Assembly (NCBI RefSeq): GCF_014306105.1
Contig: NZ_JACRVF010000004.1
Coordinates: forward strand, 430,389 to 494,388
Source of the DNA: Pontibacter cellulosilyticus
GTDB lineage: Bacteria > Bacteroidota > Bacteroidia > Cytophagales > Hymenobacteraceae
Direction: 5' to 3'
Length of the DNA: 64,000 nucleotides
Each line of letters starts with the position of its first letter. Positions within the stretch are counted from its first letter, which is position 1. Both the position numbers and the translations under genes were made by a program. The notes under the pieces were generated by a model. The model was not told where the DNA came from. It saw only the letters and a list, made by a program, of their open reading frames with translations, and made no database searches. Shown piece after piece: positions 16,443 to 24,561 of the stretch.

Positions 16443-17261
16443 ATGGAAGAGAATAAAAGATTAGTGAAAGTGCCAACGATGGCAGAGATGGCAGCCAATG
16501 GCGAAGAACCGGAAGTGCTGTTTTGGGTTGGCTGTGCCGGTGCTTTTGATGACCGCTATAAAAGAGTTACCCGTGCCTTTGTGCAGATACTGGAGCACGT
16601 GGGCATAAAGTATGCCGTATTGGGTACTGAAGAAAGCTGTACCGGCGATCCGGCCAAGCGTGCCGGTAACGAGTTCCTGTTCCAGATGCAGGCGCTTACA
16701 AACATTGAGGTGCTGAATGCTTACAATGTAAAAAAGATCGTTACGGCTTGTCCGCACTGCTTTAACACTATCAAGAACGAGTACCCTGATTTGGGAGGTA
16801 ACTACGAAGTAATCCACCACTCCACGTTTCTGCAGCAGCTGATAAACGAGGGTAGAGTAAAAATACAGGGAGGAGGCGAGTTTAAAGGTAAGCGCATCAC
16901 TTTCCACGACTCCTGCTACCTAGGCCGTGCCAACGATATTTACGAGGCGCCGCGCGATGTGCTGGCTGCCCTGGATGCCGACCTGGTAGAGATGAAGCGT
17001 AGCCGCGCCAATGGCCTTTGCTGTGGTGCCGGTGGTGCGCAAATGTTTAAAGAGCCTGAGCCAGGCAAGAAAGACGTTAACATCGAAAGAACAGAGGAAG
17101 CCTTAGCTACTTTGGGAGCTGGCAACGGAGTAATTGCTACTGCTTGTCCTTTCTGTATGGTAATGATGAACGACGGTGTGAAGAACAAGGAGCAGGAAGA
17201 AAACGTACAGGTTTTTGATATTGCTGAATTAATAGCACAGGCCGAAGGACTAAGTAGATAA
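16443..17261 (+). CDS. (Fe-S)-binding protein with two cysteine-rich CCG domains (HdrB-like)
   Basis: A 272-residue soluble protein with two CCG-type cysteine-rich modules. The first spans VGCAGAFD, EESCTGDPAKRAGN and TACPHCFNTIKNEY; the second spans HDSCYLGR, RANGLCCGAGGAQMF and TACPFCMVMM. In heterodisulfide reductase HdrB and in GlpC/LutA-type proteins these cysteines bind a catalytic or electron-transferring cluster. It is the natural partner of the membrane-anchored 4Fe-4S protein just upstream. The stop codon overlaps the first base of the second intergenic repeat. Confidence 0.88.
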   Translation: MEENKRLVKVPTMAEMAANGEEPEVLFWVGCAGAFDDRYKRVTRAFVQILEHVGIKYAVLGTEESCTGDPAKRAGNEFLFQMQALTNIEVLNAYNVKKIVTACPHCFNTIKNEYPDLGGNYEVIHHSTFLQQLINEGRVKIQGGGEFKGKRITFHDSCYLGRANDIYEAPRDVLAALDADLVEMKRSRANGLCCGAGGAQMFKEPEPGKKDVNIERTEEALATLGAGNGVIATACPFCMVMMNDGVKNKEQEENVQVFDIAELIAQAEGLSR

Positions 17262-17349
17262 TTGTTGATTGCTACCTGTTAATTGCTGCTAAGTTTATAC
17301 TTAGACAGACAGTTCAGAAACAACAATCAACAACCAATAATCAACAATT
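17261..17349. repeat. About 90 bp intergenic inverted-repeat element, copy 2
   Basis: Starts ATTGTTGATTGC at 17261 and ends in CAACAATCAACAA and ATCAACAATT (to 17349). It has the same left end as the element at 16340, a diverged middle and similar terminal repeats. It reaches to 4 bases before the next start codon. Confidence 0.65.
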
Positions 17350-17353
17350 AAGT

Positions 17354-17836
17354 ATGTATATTCCGTTTGACGAATTGCCGCCGCATGCGCGCCTGTGGAT
17401 TTACCAGGCTAACAGGCCATTTACAGAGGCAGAGCAAACTGAAATAAAACCGCTTTTGCAACGTTTTGCTACTGAGTGGAGTAGCCACGGAAAAGGGCTG
17501 CAGGCATCTGCTAATTTGCTAAACGGTCGTTTCCTGGTTTTGGCCAACAATGAGACGGCCACGGCGGCAAGCGGTTGCTCCATCGATGCCTCCACGCGGT
17601 TTGTGCGGGAGCTGGAGGAGCGTTTTGGTGTTTCATTCTTCGATCGCTCTCAGCTTGCCTTTTTAAACAACGGTGAAGTGGAGACAATTGCCATGAGCGA
17701 CCTGAAGAGCAGAGTGGCGGCAGGCGATGTAAATAAAGACACGTTATACTTTGATACGTTAGTAAACAATTACGGAGACTTGCAGCAGGCATGGCCAAAA
17801 CCGGCCGGCTCCAGCTGGCTCTCCAGGTATTTCTGA
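17354..17836 (+). CDS. Conserved Bacteroidota protein of unknown function
   Basis: A 160-residue soluble protein (MYIPFDELPPHARLWIYQANR...). A related Bacteroidota family is often labelled ABC transporter ATPase in databases, but no Walker A, Walker B or signature motif is present, so I do not accept that name. Visible conserved-looking blocks are RLWIYQANRPFT, LLNGRFLVLANNE and SGCSIDASTRFVRELE. It follows the Fe-S pair through the second intergenic repeat and precedes the PorE-like lipoprotein by 28 bases, so it may be co-transcribed with either. Confidence 0.8.
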   Translation: MYIPFDELPPHARLWIYQANRPFTEAEQTEIKPLLQRFATEWSSHGKGLQASANLLNGRFLVLANNETATAASGCSIDASTRFVRELEERFGVSFFDRSQLAFLNNGEVETIAMSDLKSRVAAGDVNKDTLYFDTLVNNYGDLQQAWPKPAGSSWLSRYF

Positions 17837-17864
17837 TTAGGGAAACTCTAACCTATACTTGTTC

Positions 17865-19814
17865 ATGCATCAAACACTACAGATTAAGCCATTGGCACAT
17901 CAACTAAAACTGATTAGTTTATTTCTGGTGCTGGCGCTGCTGCTCGGCTCTTGTGGGGCAAGCAGGTATATAAGCAGGGGCGATAAAAAGTTTGGGGAAG
18001 AGGAGTATGAGCGTGCCATCGAATTTTACAAACAGGGTCTAGGCAATGCCAATAACCCGGGAGAGGTAAACTTTAAAATAGCGGAAGCTTATCGCTTGTC
18101 TAACCGACTGGCACAGGCTGAGCCGTTTTACAAAGCTGCCCTGGATAATAACTACAAAAAAGAAGATGCCTTCTTCTACTACGGCATAGCGCTAAAAGCC
18201 AACGGCAAGTATGAAGAGGCACTTAATCAATTTGAGGACTACCTGAGATTAGGCGCAAACCCGCAGCTTAAAGCAAAGGCGGCCCGCGAGGTAGAGAACT
18301 TCAGTACCCTTAGCGATATTCTGCGCAAAGCTCCGCGTTACGAAATCCAAAACCTGGAAGCACTAAACACAGAAGCTTCAGAATTTGGCCCATATGTGTT
18401 GAACAACGAACTGGTATTCTCTTCTACGCGTGGCCCGGGTAAAACATACTTAGGTAACGGCGAAGGCTTTATAGATATATTTGCCACTACCCTTACTGAT
18501 TCTGCCGCTGCGCTTGGCGGTGCCGTGCGCAAGTATGAAAGTATAAACATGGAGGGTATACATGATGCCTTAACCACTTTTACCAACGAAGGCCGCACCA
18601 TGGTGTTTGCGCGAGGCAACGAGGGTAGTAAAAAAGGGCGTCAGAACGTAGACCTGTTCATCACGCATTTCCGCTCCGGAGCCTGGAGCGAGCCAGAGCT
18701 GCTTAAGATCAACGATCCGCGTGCCTGGGATTCATCACCAGCCTTTACGCCAGATGGCAGAACATTATACTTCTCATCAGACAGAAGAGGAGGCTTAGGC
18801 GGCAACGATATTTATAAATCAACTTTGGATGGCAGCGGACGCTTCTCCACACCTGAAAATCTTGGCCCAGGTATAAACACGCCAGGTAACGAAAGCTTTG
18901 TTTCTGTTGGTCCAGATGGTACGCTCTACATCGCTTCAGATGGTTTGCCAGGTTTAGGCAACCTGGACCTGTTCCGCGTGGAAAATGGTGTGCCTGTGAA
19001 TATGGGGCAGCCGATAAACTCTCCAGGCGATGATTTTGGTATCTTTTTACAAAACGAGACCACAGGTTACTTTGCATCTAACCGCGACGGTGGCAAAGGC
19101 GGCGACGACTTGTATTCCCTTTCCAGAACAAAACGTAAAGTTGTTAATTTCTTTGTGGATGGTACGCTGTATCAGTTGCGTGAAGGCGCCCGCCAGCGCA
19201 CGGCAGTTGCCAACCATCCGGTGGTTTTGCAAGATGAACAAGGAAACAAATTGCGTACTGCAACCACAGACGAAAACGGACAGTTTGACTTTGCCCTGGA
19301 TACAGCCTCTACTTATTTTTTAGTATCGGAAAAGCCGGGTTTCTTTACGGCGCGTCAGAGTATTACAACGGTAGGCAAAATGCCAACGCAGGACCAGCTA
19401 ACGGAGGAGGAAAACGAGGTGCGCCTAACGGCTACACTGGTGCTGAATGAGATTGTGAAAGAGAAGGCAATTGTACTTGAGAACATCTTCTACGACTTCG
19501 ACAAAGCTAACATTAGACCAGACGCAGCCATAGAGCTTGATAAACTAGTGCAGGTGCTGAACGATAACCCAAGCATCTCCATTGAGCTTAGCTCTCACAC
19601 TGATGCCCGTGGCAGTGACGTTTATAACCAGGACCTGTCGCAACGCCGTGCAGAGTCAGCCGTGGAGTATATTATCTCGAAAGGCATAGACCGCTCACGC
19701 ATCACAGCAAAAGGCTATGGCGAGAGCAGACCAGTAGTTAAAAATGCCACTACTGAAGAAGAACATCAGCGAAACCGACGTACAGAATTTAAAGTGGTGC
19801 GTATACAAGAATAA
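17865..19814 (+). CDS. OmpA-family lipoprotein with TPR and PD40 domains (PorE-like architecture)
   Basis: A 649-residue lipoprotein from the ATG at 17865 (a TTG six bases earlier is in frame). A signal peptide ends in LLLGSC with Cys30. Then come TPR-like repeats (about 40-145), a PD40/beta-propeller region with SSPAFTPDGRTLYFSSDRRGGLGGNDIY-type blades (about 165-420), a carboxypeptidase-regulatory-like module (about 445-500) and a C-terminal OmpA domain (about 535-645) with SSHTDARGSDVYNQDLSQRRAE, which binds peptidoglycan. This order matches PorE of Porphyromonas gingivalis, which links the T9SS to peptidoglycan. A T9SS cargo gene lies at 54917. Confidence 0.85.
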   Translation: MHQTLQIKPLAHQLKLISLFLVLALLLGSCGASRYISRGDKKFGEEEYERAIEFYKQGLGNANNPGEVNFKIAEAYRLSNRLAQAEPFYKAALDNNYKKEDAFFYYGIALKANGKYEEALNQFEDYLRLGANPQLKAKAAREVENFSTLSDILRKAPRYEIQNLEALNTEASEFGPYVLNNELVFSSTRGPGKTYLGNGEGFIDIFATTLTDSAAALGGAVRKYESINMEGIHDALTTFTNEGRTMVFARGNEGSKKGRQNVDLFITHFRSGAWSEPELLKINDPRAWDSSPAFTPDGRTLYFSSDRRGGLGGNDIYKSTLDGSGRFSTPENLGPGINTPGNESFVSVGPDGTLYIASDGLPGLGNLDLFRVENGVPVNMGQPINSPGDDFGIFLQNETTGYFASNRDGGKGGDDLYSLSRTKRKVVNFFVDGTLYQLREGARQRTAVANHPVVLQDEQGNKLRTATTDENGQFDFALDTASTYFLVSEKPGFFTARQSITTVGKMPTQDQLTEEENEVRLTATLVLNEIVKEKAIVLENIFYDFDKANIRPDAAIELDKLVQVLNDNPSISIELSSHTDARGSDVYNQDLSQRRAESAVEYIISKGIDRSRITAKGYGESRPVVKNATTEEEHQRNRRTEFKVVRIQE

Positions 19815-19832
19815 TCAGTGTAGCGCTACAAA

Positions 19833-19870
19833 CAAAAGAGGCAGCATGTTTAACCGTGCTGCCTCTTTTG
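19833..19870. terminator. Bidirectional terminator
   Basis: CAAAAGAGGCAGCA (19833-19846) and TGCTGCCTCTTTTG (19857-19870) form a perfect 14-bp stem with a 10-base loop between convergent stops at 19814 and 19888. Confidence 0.85.
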
Positions 19871-19887
19871 TTTAAAAGGTAATTCTA

Positions 19888-20439
19888 TTATCTGAAGTTA
19901 TACTTCAAGCCAACGGCAACATTATTTATCCTGTTTATTGGCATGTCTTTAAAGCTATCGGTCTTATAGCCAAAAAGTGCATGGCGATAGTCTACAGATA
20001 AAGAGATAGGCACTTTAGCAAATGAGTACTCCAGACCAATGCTGCCAATGCCGATAAGGTTTGTTGATAGTGGCTGTTCTTCTCTGTACCTACTCACCTC
20101 AGTACCTGTTACGCCAAGGCCTATGCCTGCGTAAGGCCTTAACCGTTGCGATGTTAACAATTGGGGCTGCCACACATATTGTAAAGACGCATGATAACCT
20201 TTGTCGTAGTCTGCAGTTCCTGCCTGCGCCTCTACTGCAAACTCCGGGCTGATAAAATGCTTTGCCGTAACAGTAACGTCAGGCCTGAATCTGTAAGAAG
20301 GAGAGAAGCGTAAGCCAATGGCAGTTTTGTAGCTGGAAATCGCATTTGGTTTAGAAGTGGGAGCATCATCTTGTGCTAGTGCAGGAAGTGCAAACAGACA
20401 CAGAGCACCCGAAAGGGATAAGAGGAGTTTTCTTTTCAT
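19888..20439 (-). CDS. Small outer-membrane beta-barrel protein
   Basis: A 183-residue protein from the ATG at 20439 (MKRKLLLSLSGALCLFALPALAQ), chosen because the signal peptide begins there. After cleavage the chain alternates polar and hydrophobic residues in strand-length runs and ends NNVAVGLKYNFR, a C-terminal aromatic typical of barrels. It resembles the protein at 23025 (TAIGLRFSPSYRF versus FALGLKYSFTNQY, VTAKHFISPEFAVEAQAG versus ITAKYFVFPKGALEAGYSG, and the ending GLKYNFR versus GLKYKFN), so the two are paralogues. Function unknown. Confidence 0.82.
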   Translation of the reverse strand: MKRKLLLSLSGALCLFALPALAQDDAPTSKPNAISSYKTAIGLRFSPSYRFRPDVTVTAKHFISPEFAVEAQAGTADYDKGYHASLQYVWQPQLLTSQRLRPYAGIGLGVTGTEVSRYREEQPLSTNLIGIGSIGLEYSFAKVPISLSVDYRHALFGYKTDSFKDMPINRINNVAVGLKYNFR

Positions 20440-20586
20440 AGTTTTAGTAGTGCTTAATTTTCGAATATTAGCATAACAGCATATATCCATGTTTATTATA
20501 CAGCCACATAGATAAATTTTCCTGGCCATTGGTTGCCTGAAATCTGAATATGTACAATTAAGATTCGCTTATCCCCGTTGCTTTGT

Positions 20587-20594
20587 TAAATTTG
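20587..20594 (+). promoter_or_regulatory. purM -7 promoter element
   Basis: TAAATTTG, an exact TAnnTTTG match, 20 bases before the purM ATG. The -33 position carries TTC, not TTG. Confidence 0.4.
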
Positions 20595-20614
20595 TAAGCA
20601 AATCATCCACAACT

Positions 20615-21787
20615 ATGGAAGACAATAGATATTTGCGCCGCGGCGTTTCTGCCTCCAAGGAAGACGTGCACAACGCCATCAAGAACATCGACAAAGGACT
20701 TTTCCCGAAAGCATTCTGCAAGATCATCCCTGATATACTTACCGGCGACCCCGAATACTGTGCCTTAATGCACGCCGACGGAGCCGGCACTAAATCATCG
20801 CTGGCTTACATGTACTGGAAAGAAACCGGCGACATGAGCGTGTGGAAAGGCATTGCCCAGGATGCTGTAGTGATGAATACTGATGATCTGCTGTGTGTGG
20901 GAGCTACTGATAATATCCTGCTTTCGTCAACCATTGGCCGTAATAAGAATCTGATACCGGGTGAGGTAATAGCTGCCATCATAAACGGCACCGAAGAGGT
21001 GCTGCAGATGCTGCGCGATAATGGTGTAGGCATTTACAGCACAGGCGGCGAGACTGCTGACGTTGGCGATTTAGTACGCACCATCATTGTGGACAGCACC
21101 GTAACCGCACGTATGCGCCGCGATGAGGTAATCTCGAACCATACCATACAACCCGGAGATGTGATTGTGGGCTTCTCCTCTTCGGGACAGGCTAAGTATG
21201 AGACAGAGTATAACGGCGGTATGGGCAGCAACGGCCTAACCTCGGCACGCCACGATGTGTTCCATAAATACCTGGCAGCCTCTTACCCCGAAAGCTACGA
21301 CCCAGAATTACCCGCAGATCTGGTATACTCCGGCAATTACCGCCTGACCGACATTGACAAGGAAACCGATATGGAAATGGGCAAGCTGGTGCTTTCGCCA
21401 ACCCGTACCTATGCCCCAATTGTGATAGAGATACTAAAGCAGCACCGCCAGCACATACACGGTATGGTGCATTGCAGCGGAGGCGCACAAACCAAAGTGC
21501 TTCACTTTACCGAGAAGGTACACATCATTAAAGATAACCTGTTCCCGGTGCCGCCGCTGTTCCGCATAATACAAGAGCAGAGCCGCACCGACTGGAAAGA
21601 GATGTACAAGGTGTTTAACATGGGCCACCGCCTGGAAATTTACCTGCCGCAGCAATACGCCCAGAGCCTAATCGAAATCTCTAAATCGTTTGGTGTGGAG
21701 GCGCAGATTATTGGCCGCGTAGAGGCAAGCGAACACAACGAGCTTACCATTAAAAGCGACAAAGGCGAGTTTTACTACGAAGGATAA
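20615..21787 (+). CDS. purM: Phosphoribosylformylglycinamidine cyclo-ligase (AIR synthetase), long Bacteroidota form
   Basis: A 390-residue PurM-fold protein. It closes formylglycinamidine ribotide to aminoimidazole ribotide with ATP in purine synthesis. Family signatures include MHADGAGTKSSLAY (ATP/phosphate binding), AQDAVVMNTDDLLCVGA, YSTGGETADVGD, VIVGFSSSGQAKYE and NGLTSARHDVF. It is about 40 residues longer than the E. coli enzyme, with YNGGMGSNGLTS and a later insert, as in other Bacteroidota. It has its own promoter and a strong terminator. Confidence 0.9.
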   Translation: MEDNRYLRRGVSASKEDVHNAIKNIDKGLFPKAFCKIIPDILTGDPEYCALMHADGAGTKSSLAYMYWKETGDMSVWKGIAQDAVVMNTDDLLCVGATDNILLSSTIGRNKNLIPGEVIAAIINGTEEVLQMLRDNGVGIYSTGGETADVGDLVRTIIVDSTVTARMRRDEVISNHTIQPGDVIVGFSSSGQAKYETEYNGGMGSNGLTSARHDVFHKYLAASYPESYDPELPADLVYSGNYRLTDIDKETDMEMGKLVLSPTRTYAPIVIEILKQHRQHIHGMVHCSGGAQTKVLHFTEKVHIIKDNLFPVPPLFRIIQEQSRTDWKEMYKVFNMGHRLEIYLPQQYAQSLIEISKSFGVEAQIIGRVEASEHNELTIKSDKGEFYYEG

Positions 21788-21812
21788 TAAAGTATAAACC
21801 TATACTTCTGAG

Positions 21813-21845
21813 TAGCCACAGGTGCATAGCCTGTGGCTATTTTTT
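21813..21845 (+). terminator. purM terminator
   Basis: TAGCCACAGG (21813-21822) and CCTGTGGCTA (21830-21839) form a 10-bp stem with a 7-base loop, followed by TTTTTT. Confidence 0.85.
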
Positions 21846-22036
21846 GTGGGTGATGTTATAAGTGAAGCTGGAACTACAGGCCTAAAAGTGGCTATACTTT
21901 CAGAGAATAGCTGTTTATGCTTAAAGAGAAATGTTAGCTAGCTTGCATCTGATGTTACAAAAGGGGCTGAAAAAGCTTTTTATATATAGTTTTTTCTATC
22001 AATCTTGTGCTATGTAAAACTCAAAACCACACACGC

Positions 22037-22476
22037 ATGAAAAAAACAAACTTTTACCCCCCCCCAGTTTTAGATCCACTTGGCTAAGGCTGCTCCTTGT
22101 CTTCTTTCTATCCTCCAGCATGGCCATCTGGGGCTGCGACAAAGCCGAGGATGCTGTTGACTCTGTAGCCCAGACGCTAAAGACGGCACAAACACAGCAG
22201 GCAAAGAAAGGCGGTGATGCTGACGACAAGTATAAAACCGACAAGACCGGCCAGTATGTGAGCAAAGACGTGCAGGTAACAGGTTATGAAGATGGCAGCG
22301 AACGCCCAACCCGCCCCAAGTATGACATCCGGGACTACTCTGCAGAACAGATGGCAATGTTATCCACAGAGTGCGTTAACTGTGAATTGATGCCGGAGCC
22401 AGATGAACCATGTGATGGTTGTGGCGGTGGAGGAGGCAGTGGAACGACCATAGTTTCAGATTTTGTCAGTTCATAA
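22037..22476 (+). pseudogene. Lipoprotein gene out of frame at a C9 tract (phase-off or broken)
   Basis: ATG 22037 opens MKKTNFYPPP and, as written, hits a stop 16 codons later. Reading past the C9 tract (22057-22065) with one extra C gives a proper signal peptide (WLRLLLVFFLSSSMAIWGC, lipobox Cys) and a continuous frame to TAA 22474-22476: about 120 mature residues, Lys/Asp/Thr-rich, ending in a Cys- and Gly-rich tail (CDGCGGGGGSG). Without that frame change the longest start would be ATG 22120, which sits inside the signal peptide and cannot export the protein. Either the tract is a slippage switch in the off state, or the gene is decayed, or the tract length is a sequencing error. No known family recognised. 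Confidence 0.65.
22057..22065 (+). repeat. C9 homopolymer in a lipoprotein start region
   Basis: Nine consecutive Cs, between AACTTTTA and AGTTTTAG, 20 bases after the ATG at 22037. Ten (or seven) Cs would restore the reading frame of the downstream signal peptide. Confidence 0.85.
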
Positions 22477-22485
22477 GATAAGGGT

Positions 22486-23013
22486 TTGGTTAATGGCAGT
22501 ATCTATATACATAATCTTCTGTTTGTAAAAGATAGTAATCCTTTACCCTCACCAGAGTCTGGATATACAAGACTTGATGTCGATTTAAATAAAGGTGCTG
22601 GAGGAAAATATATTTATCTAGAATTTACTCGAGATCCAAATAGTGTTAAGCAGGAGCATCCTGACTATAATCTCCGAAATGAGCCTATTACAGATTTTAA
22701 GGCCATAGCTTATAATACAGGATTGAGCGAATGGACAGCACCGCCTAAAAACTATTCTTATATCTATGAACACACTCCATATTGGGCGTTAACGAGCTAT
22801 AAAATTATTGATTTGAATGATGGCGCGGGTGGAAAGTATATTTATGGCTATCAATCTAGGAATTTCGTTGTCTATGGTAACTCAATCAAAGAAGTAGGGA
22901 TTTTGTATGGTAATAGTAGTTCTATTCAGCCACCATCAGGATGGATCAAACAACCCCAAGATTTAAATGAAGGAGCGGGCGGTGATTATATCTATTTTTG
23001 CTATAAGAAATAA
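22486..23013 (+). CDS. Triple GAGG-repeat protein resembling MABP/VPS62 beta-prism domains
   Basis: A 175-residue frame beginning at TTG 22486, in the same phase as the preceding lipoprotein frame and separated from it only by TAA 22474 and three codons. Three copies of DLN(K/D/E)GAGG(K/D)YIY occur at residues about 33-45, 109-120 and 159-170. That three-fold pattern resembles the MABP/VPS62-type beta-prism fold known from membrane-associating proteins; this is motif recognition from memory. It has no signal peptide of its own, so it was probably the exported domain of the lipoprotein upstream. The DNA is clearly AT-richer than purM or DUF4476 nearby, suggesting transfer. It may be untranslated now. 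Confidence 0.6.
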   Translation: MVNGSIYIHNLLFVKDSNPLPSPESGYTRLDVDLNKGAGGKYIYLEFTRDPNSVKQEHPDYNLRNEPITDFKAIAYNTGLSEWTAPPKNYSYIYEHTPYWALTSYKIIDLNDGAGGKYIYGYQSRNFVVYGNSIKEVGILYGNSSSIQPPSGWIKQPQDLNEGAGGDYIYFCYKK

Positions 23014-23024
23014 GAAGGGCTAAT

Positions 23025-23582
23025 ATGAAGTTAATAAGCATAATATTAAAGATGATTCTGTGCTTCTGTTTTTATTATCAGGCTGCAGCCCAGCAGCCTG
23101 ATAATAAAAGTATAGATTCCTTAAATACCCCTCCTGCCTATAAATTTGCCCTAGGCTTAAAGTATAGCTTTACTAACCAGTACGAATTTGGTATAACTGC
23201 AAAATATTTTGTCTTCCCAAAGGGCGCTTTGGAGGCAGGGTATTCGGGTGCGGTATATCGTGGTGCTCGGCTTTTATCTGTAATGTATGAGCGTCATGCA
23301 AATTTATATGCCAAAAGACAGCTTTTAGTATACTATGGGGGAGGAGCGGCAGCTCTGATTATTCCTAAAGAAACATATAGAAATCTACTTGGCCGTGATT
23401 ATAACACAAGCGCTCAATTAGGAATAGGTATTACTGTTGGTGTTGAGAAAAGCTTAGGGCGATTACCATTAGCAATTTCATTGGATACCAAGAGCATATA
23501 CTTCCGAAACGATGAAAGCACAACTGTTGGTAAAACTAGTCTGACAAATGCCACACTTGGGTTGAAGTATAAATTTAATTAA
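23025..23582 (+). CDS. Small outer-membrane beta-barrel protein (paralogue)
   Basis: A 185-residue protein with a signal peptide (MKLISIILKMILCFCFYYQAAAQ) and strand-like alternation through to a GLKYKFN end. It resembles the barrel protein at 19888 in its first strands and C-terminus. It starts 11 bases after the GAGG-repeat frame, has the same low GC content, and probably belongs to the same transcript. Function unknown; possibly an accessory outer-membrane partner of the lipoprotein. Confidence 0.8.
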   Translation: MKLISIILKMILCFCFYYQAAAQQPDNKSIDSLNTPPAYKFALGLKYSFTNQYEFGITAKYFVFPKGALEAGYSGAVYRGARLLSVMYERHANLYAKRQLLVYYGGGAAALIIPKETYRNLLGRDYNTSAQLGIGITVGVEKSLGRLPLAISLDTKSIYFRNDESTTVGKTSLTNATLGLKYKFN

Positions 23583-23713
23583 ACAGATAGCTCTGTAGCT
23601 AAGTATAGGTTTAGGGATCATCTATAAGCTATAAAACTTTCTGCAGAAGTATCCATTCTAAACTTGGCACAATAATTGGCTTGGTGGAAGTATAAGGAAA
23701 AACCTATACTACC

Positions 23714-24445
23714 ATGAAAAAGCTTCTGCTTCCGTTCTTGTTTGTGCTGCTGGCCTTGCCGGTGTTTGCGCAAACCGCTGTGCTTACCTTTACCGCCGAG
23801 CGTGGCGAGGTGTTCCACATCCAGCTTGATGATAGAACCGTTAACCACACCGCTTCTAATTTTGTGCGTATCGCGCCGCTAAGGCCGGGCAGACATTATG
23901 TGGAGGTGAAGATCAGAACACGCCAGGGAGTATACCAGATGGGACAACGCATTGTAGTGCCAGCTGGTGTAGAAGCTAATTATGGCGTGCGCACAGTAGG
24001 CAGAAGCGGAAAAGCATACCTGCGCCTGATCAGCGAAGTGCCTCTGGCGCCTCCTATAGTAAGGCCGCTGCCTCGCTACCCAGATCGCTACGATGACTAC
24101 GACCGTTATGATCCAGTTCCTCCAAGTTACGATGATCGCTACAGAGGCGACTGCCGCAACCTGATGACAGGCCACGAAGTAGACCGCTTGATACAGACCA
24201 TGCGCAGCCGCGACTTCGAAAGCACTAAACTAAGTATAGCCCGCGATGCGGTGCGCAGCGGAAGTATACTTGCCGAAGACCTGAAGCGCGTACTACAGCA
24301 GTTCGACTATGAAACCACGAGGGTAGAATTTGCCAAGTATGCCTACGACTACCTCTGCGATAAAGAACACTTCTACTACATCTACGACTTGTTCAGGTTC
24401 GACAGTAGCGTGCAAGAGTTGGAGCAGTATACAGGCAGGAGGTAA
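23714..24445 (+). CDS. DUF4476 domain secreted protein
   Basis: A 243-residue protein with a signal peptide (MKKLLLPFLFVLLALPVFAQ). The N-terminal half (TAERGEVFHIQLDDRTVNH, RPGRHYVEVKI) looks like a beta-sandwich. A Tyr/Asp/Pro-rich linker follows (about 118-145), and the C-terminal 95 residues (CRNLMTGHEVDRLIQTMRSRDFESTKLSIA ... in two lines of helices, FDYETTRVEFAKYAYDYLCDK) match DUF4476, a helical domain of unknown function common in this phylum. GC-rich codons differ sharply from the AT-rich frames just upstream. Its stop is 27 bases before the first REP-like inverted repeat. Confidence 0.85.
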   Translation: MKKLLLPFLFVLLALPVFAQTAVLTFTAERGEVFHIQLDDRTVNHTASNFVRIAPLRPGRHYVEVKIRTRQGVYQMGQRIVVPAGVEANYGVRTVGRSGKAYLRLISEVPLAPPIVRPLPRYPDRYDDYDRYDPVPPSYDDRYRGDCRNLMTGHEVDRLIQTMRSRDFESTKLSIARDAVRSGSILAEDLKRVLQQFDYETTRVEFAKYAYDYLCDKEHFYYIYDLFRFDSSVQELEQYTGRR

Positions 24446-24472
24446 ACGCTGAATGAGTGTTTGAATACGATT

Positions 24473-24551
24473 AACCCACCCCTAACCCCTCCGAGGAGGG
24501 GAACTTTCACATGCACGATATTCCCCTCCTCGGAGGGGCTAGGGGTGGGTT
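24473..24551. repeat. REP-like inverted repeat pair A/A' (left of DUF559 gene)
   Basis: Two 31-base arms, 24473-24503 and 24521-24551, are inverted copies with one mismatch (C at 24539) and a 17-base spacer. Each arm contains its own small hairpin core CCCCTCCGAGGAGGGG preceded by CCCACCCCTA. The right arm ends 10 bases before the DUF559 stop codon. The same arm sequence recurs at 24938 and 25061. Confidence 0.95.
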
Positions 24552-24561
24552 CTTACACCTG

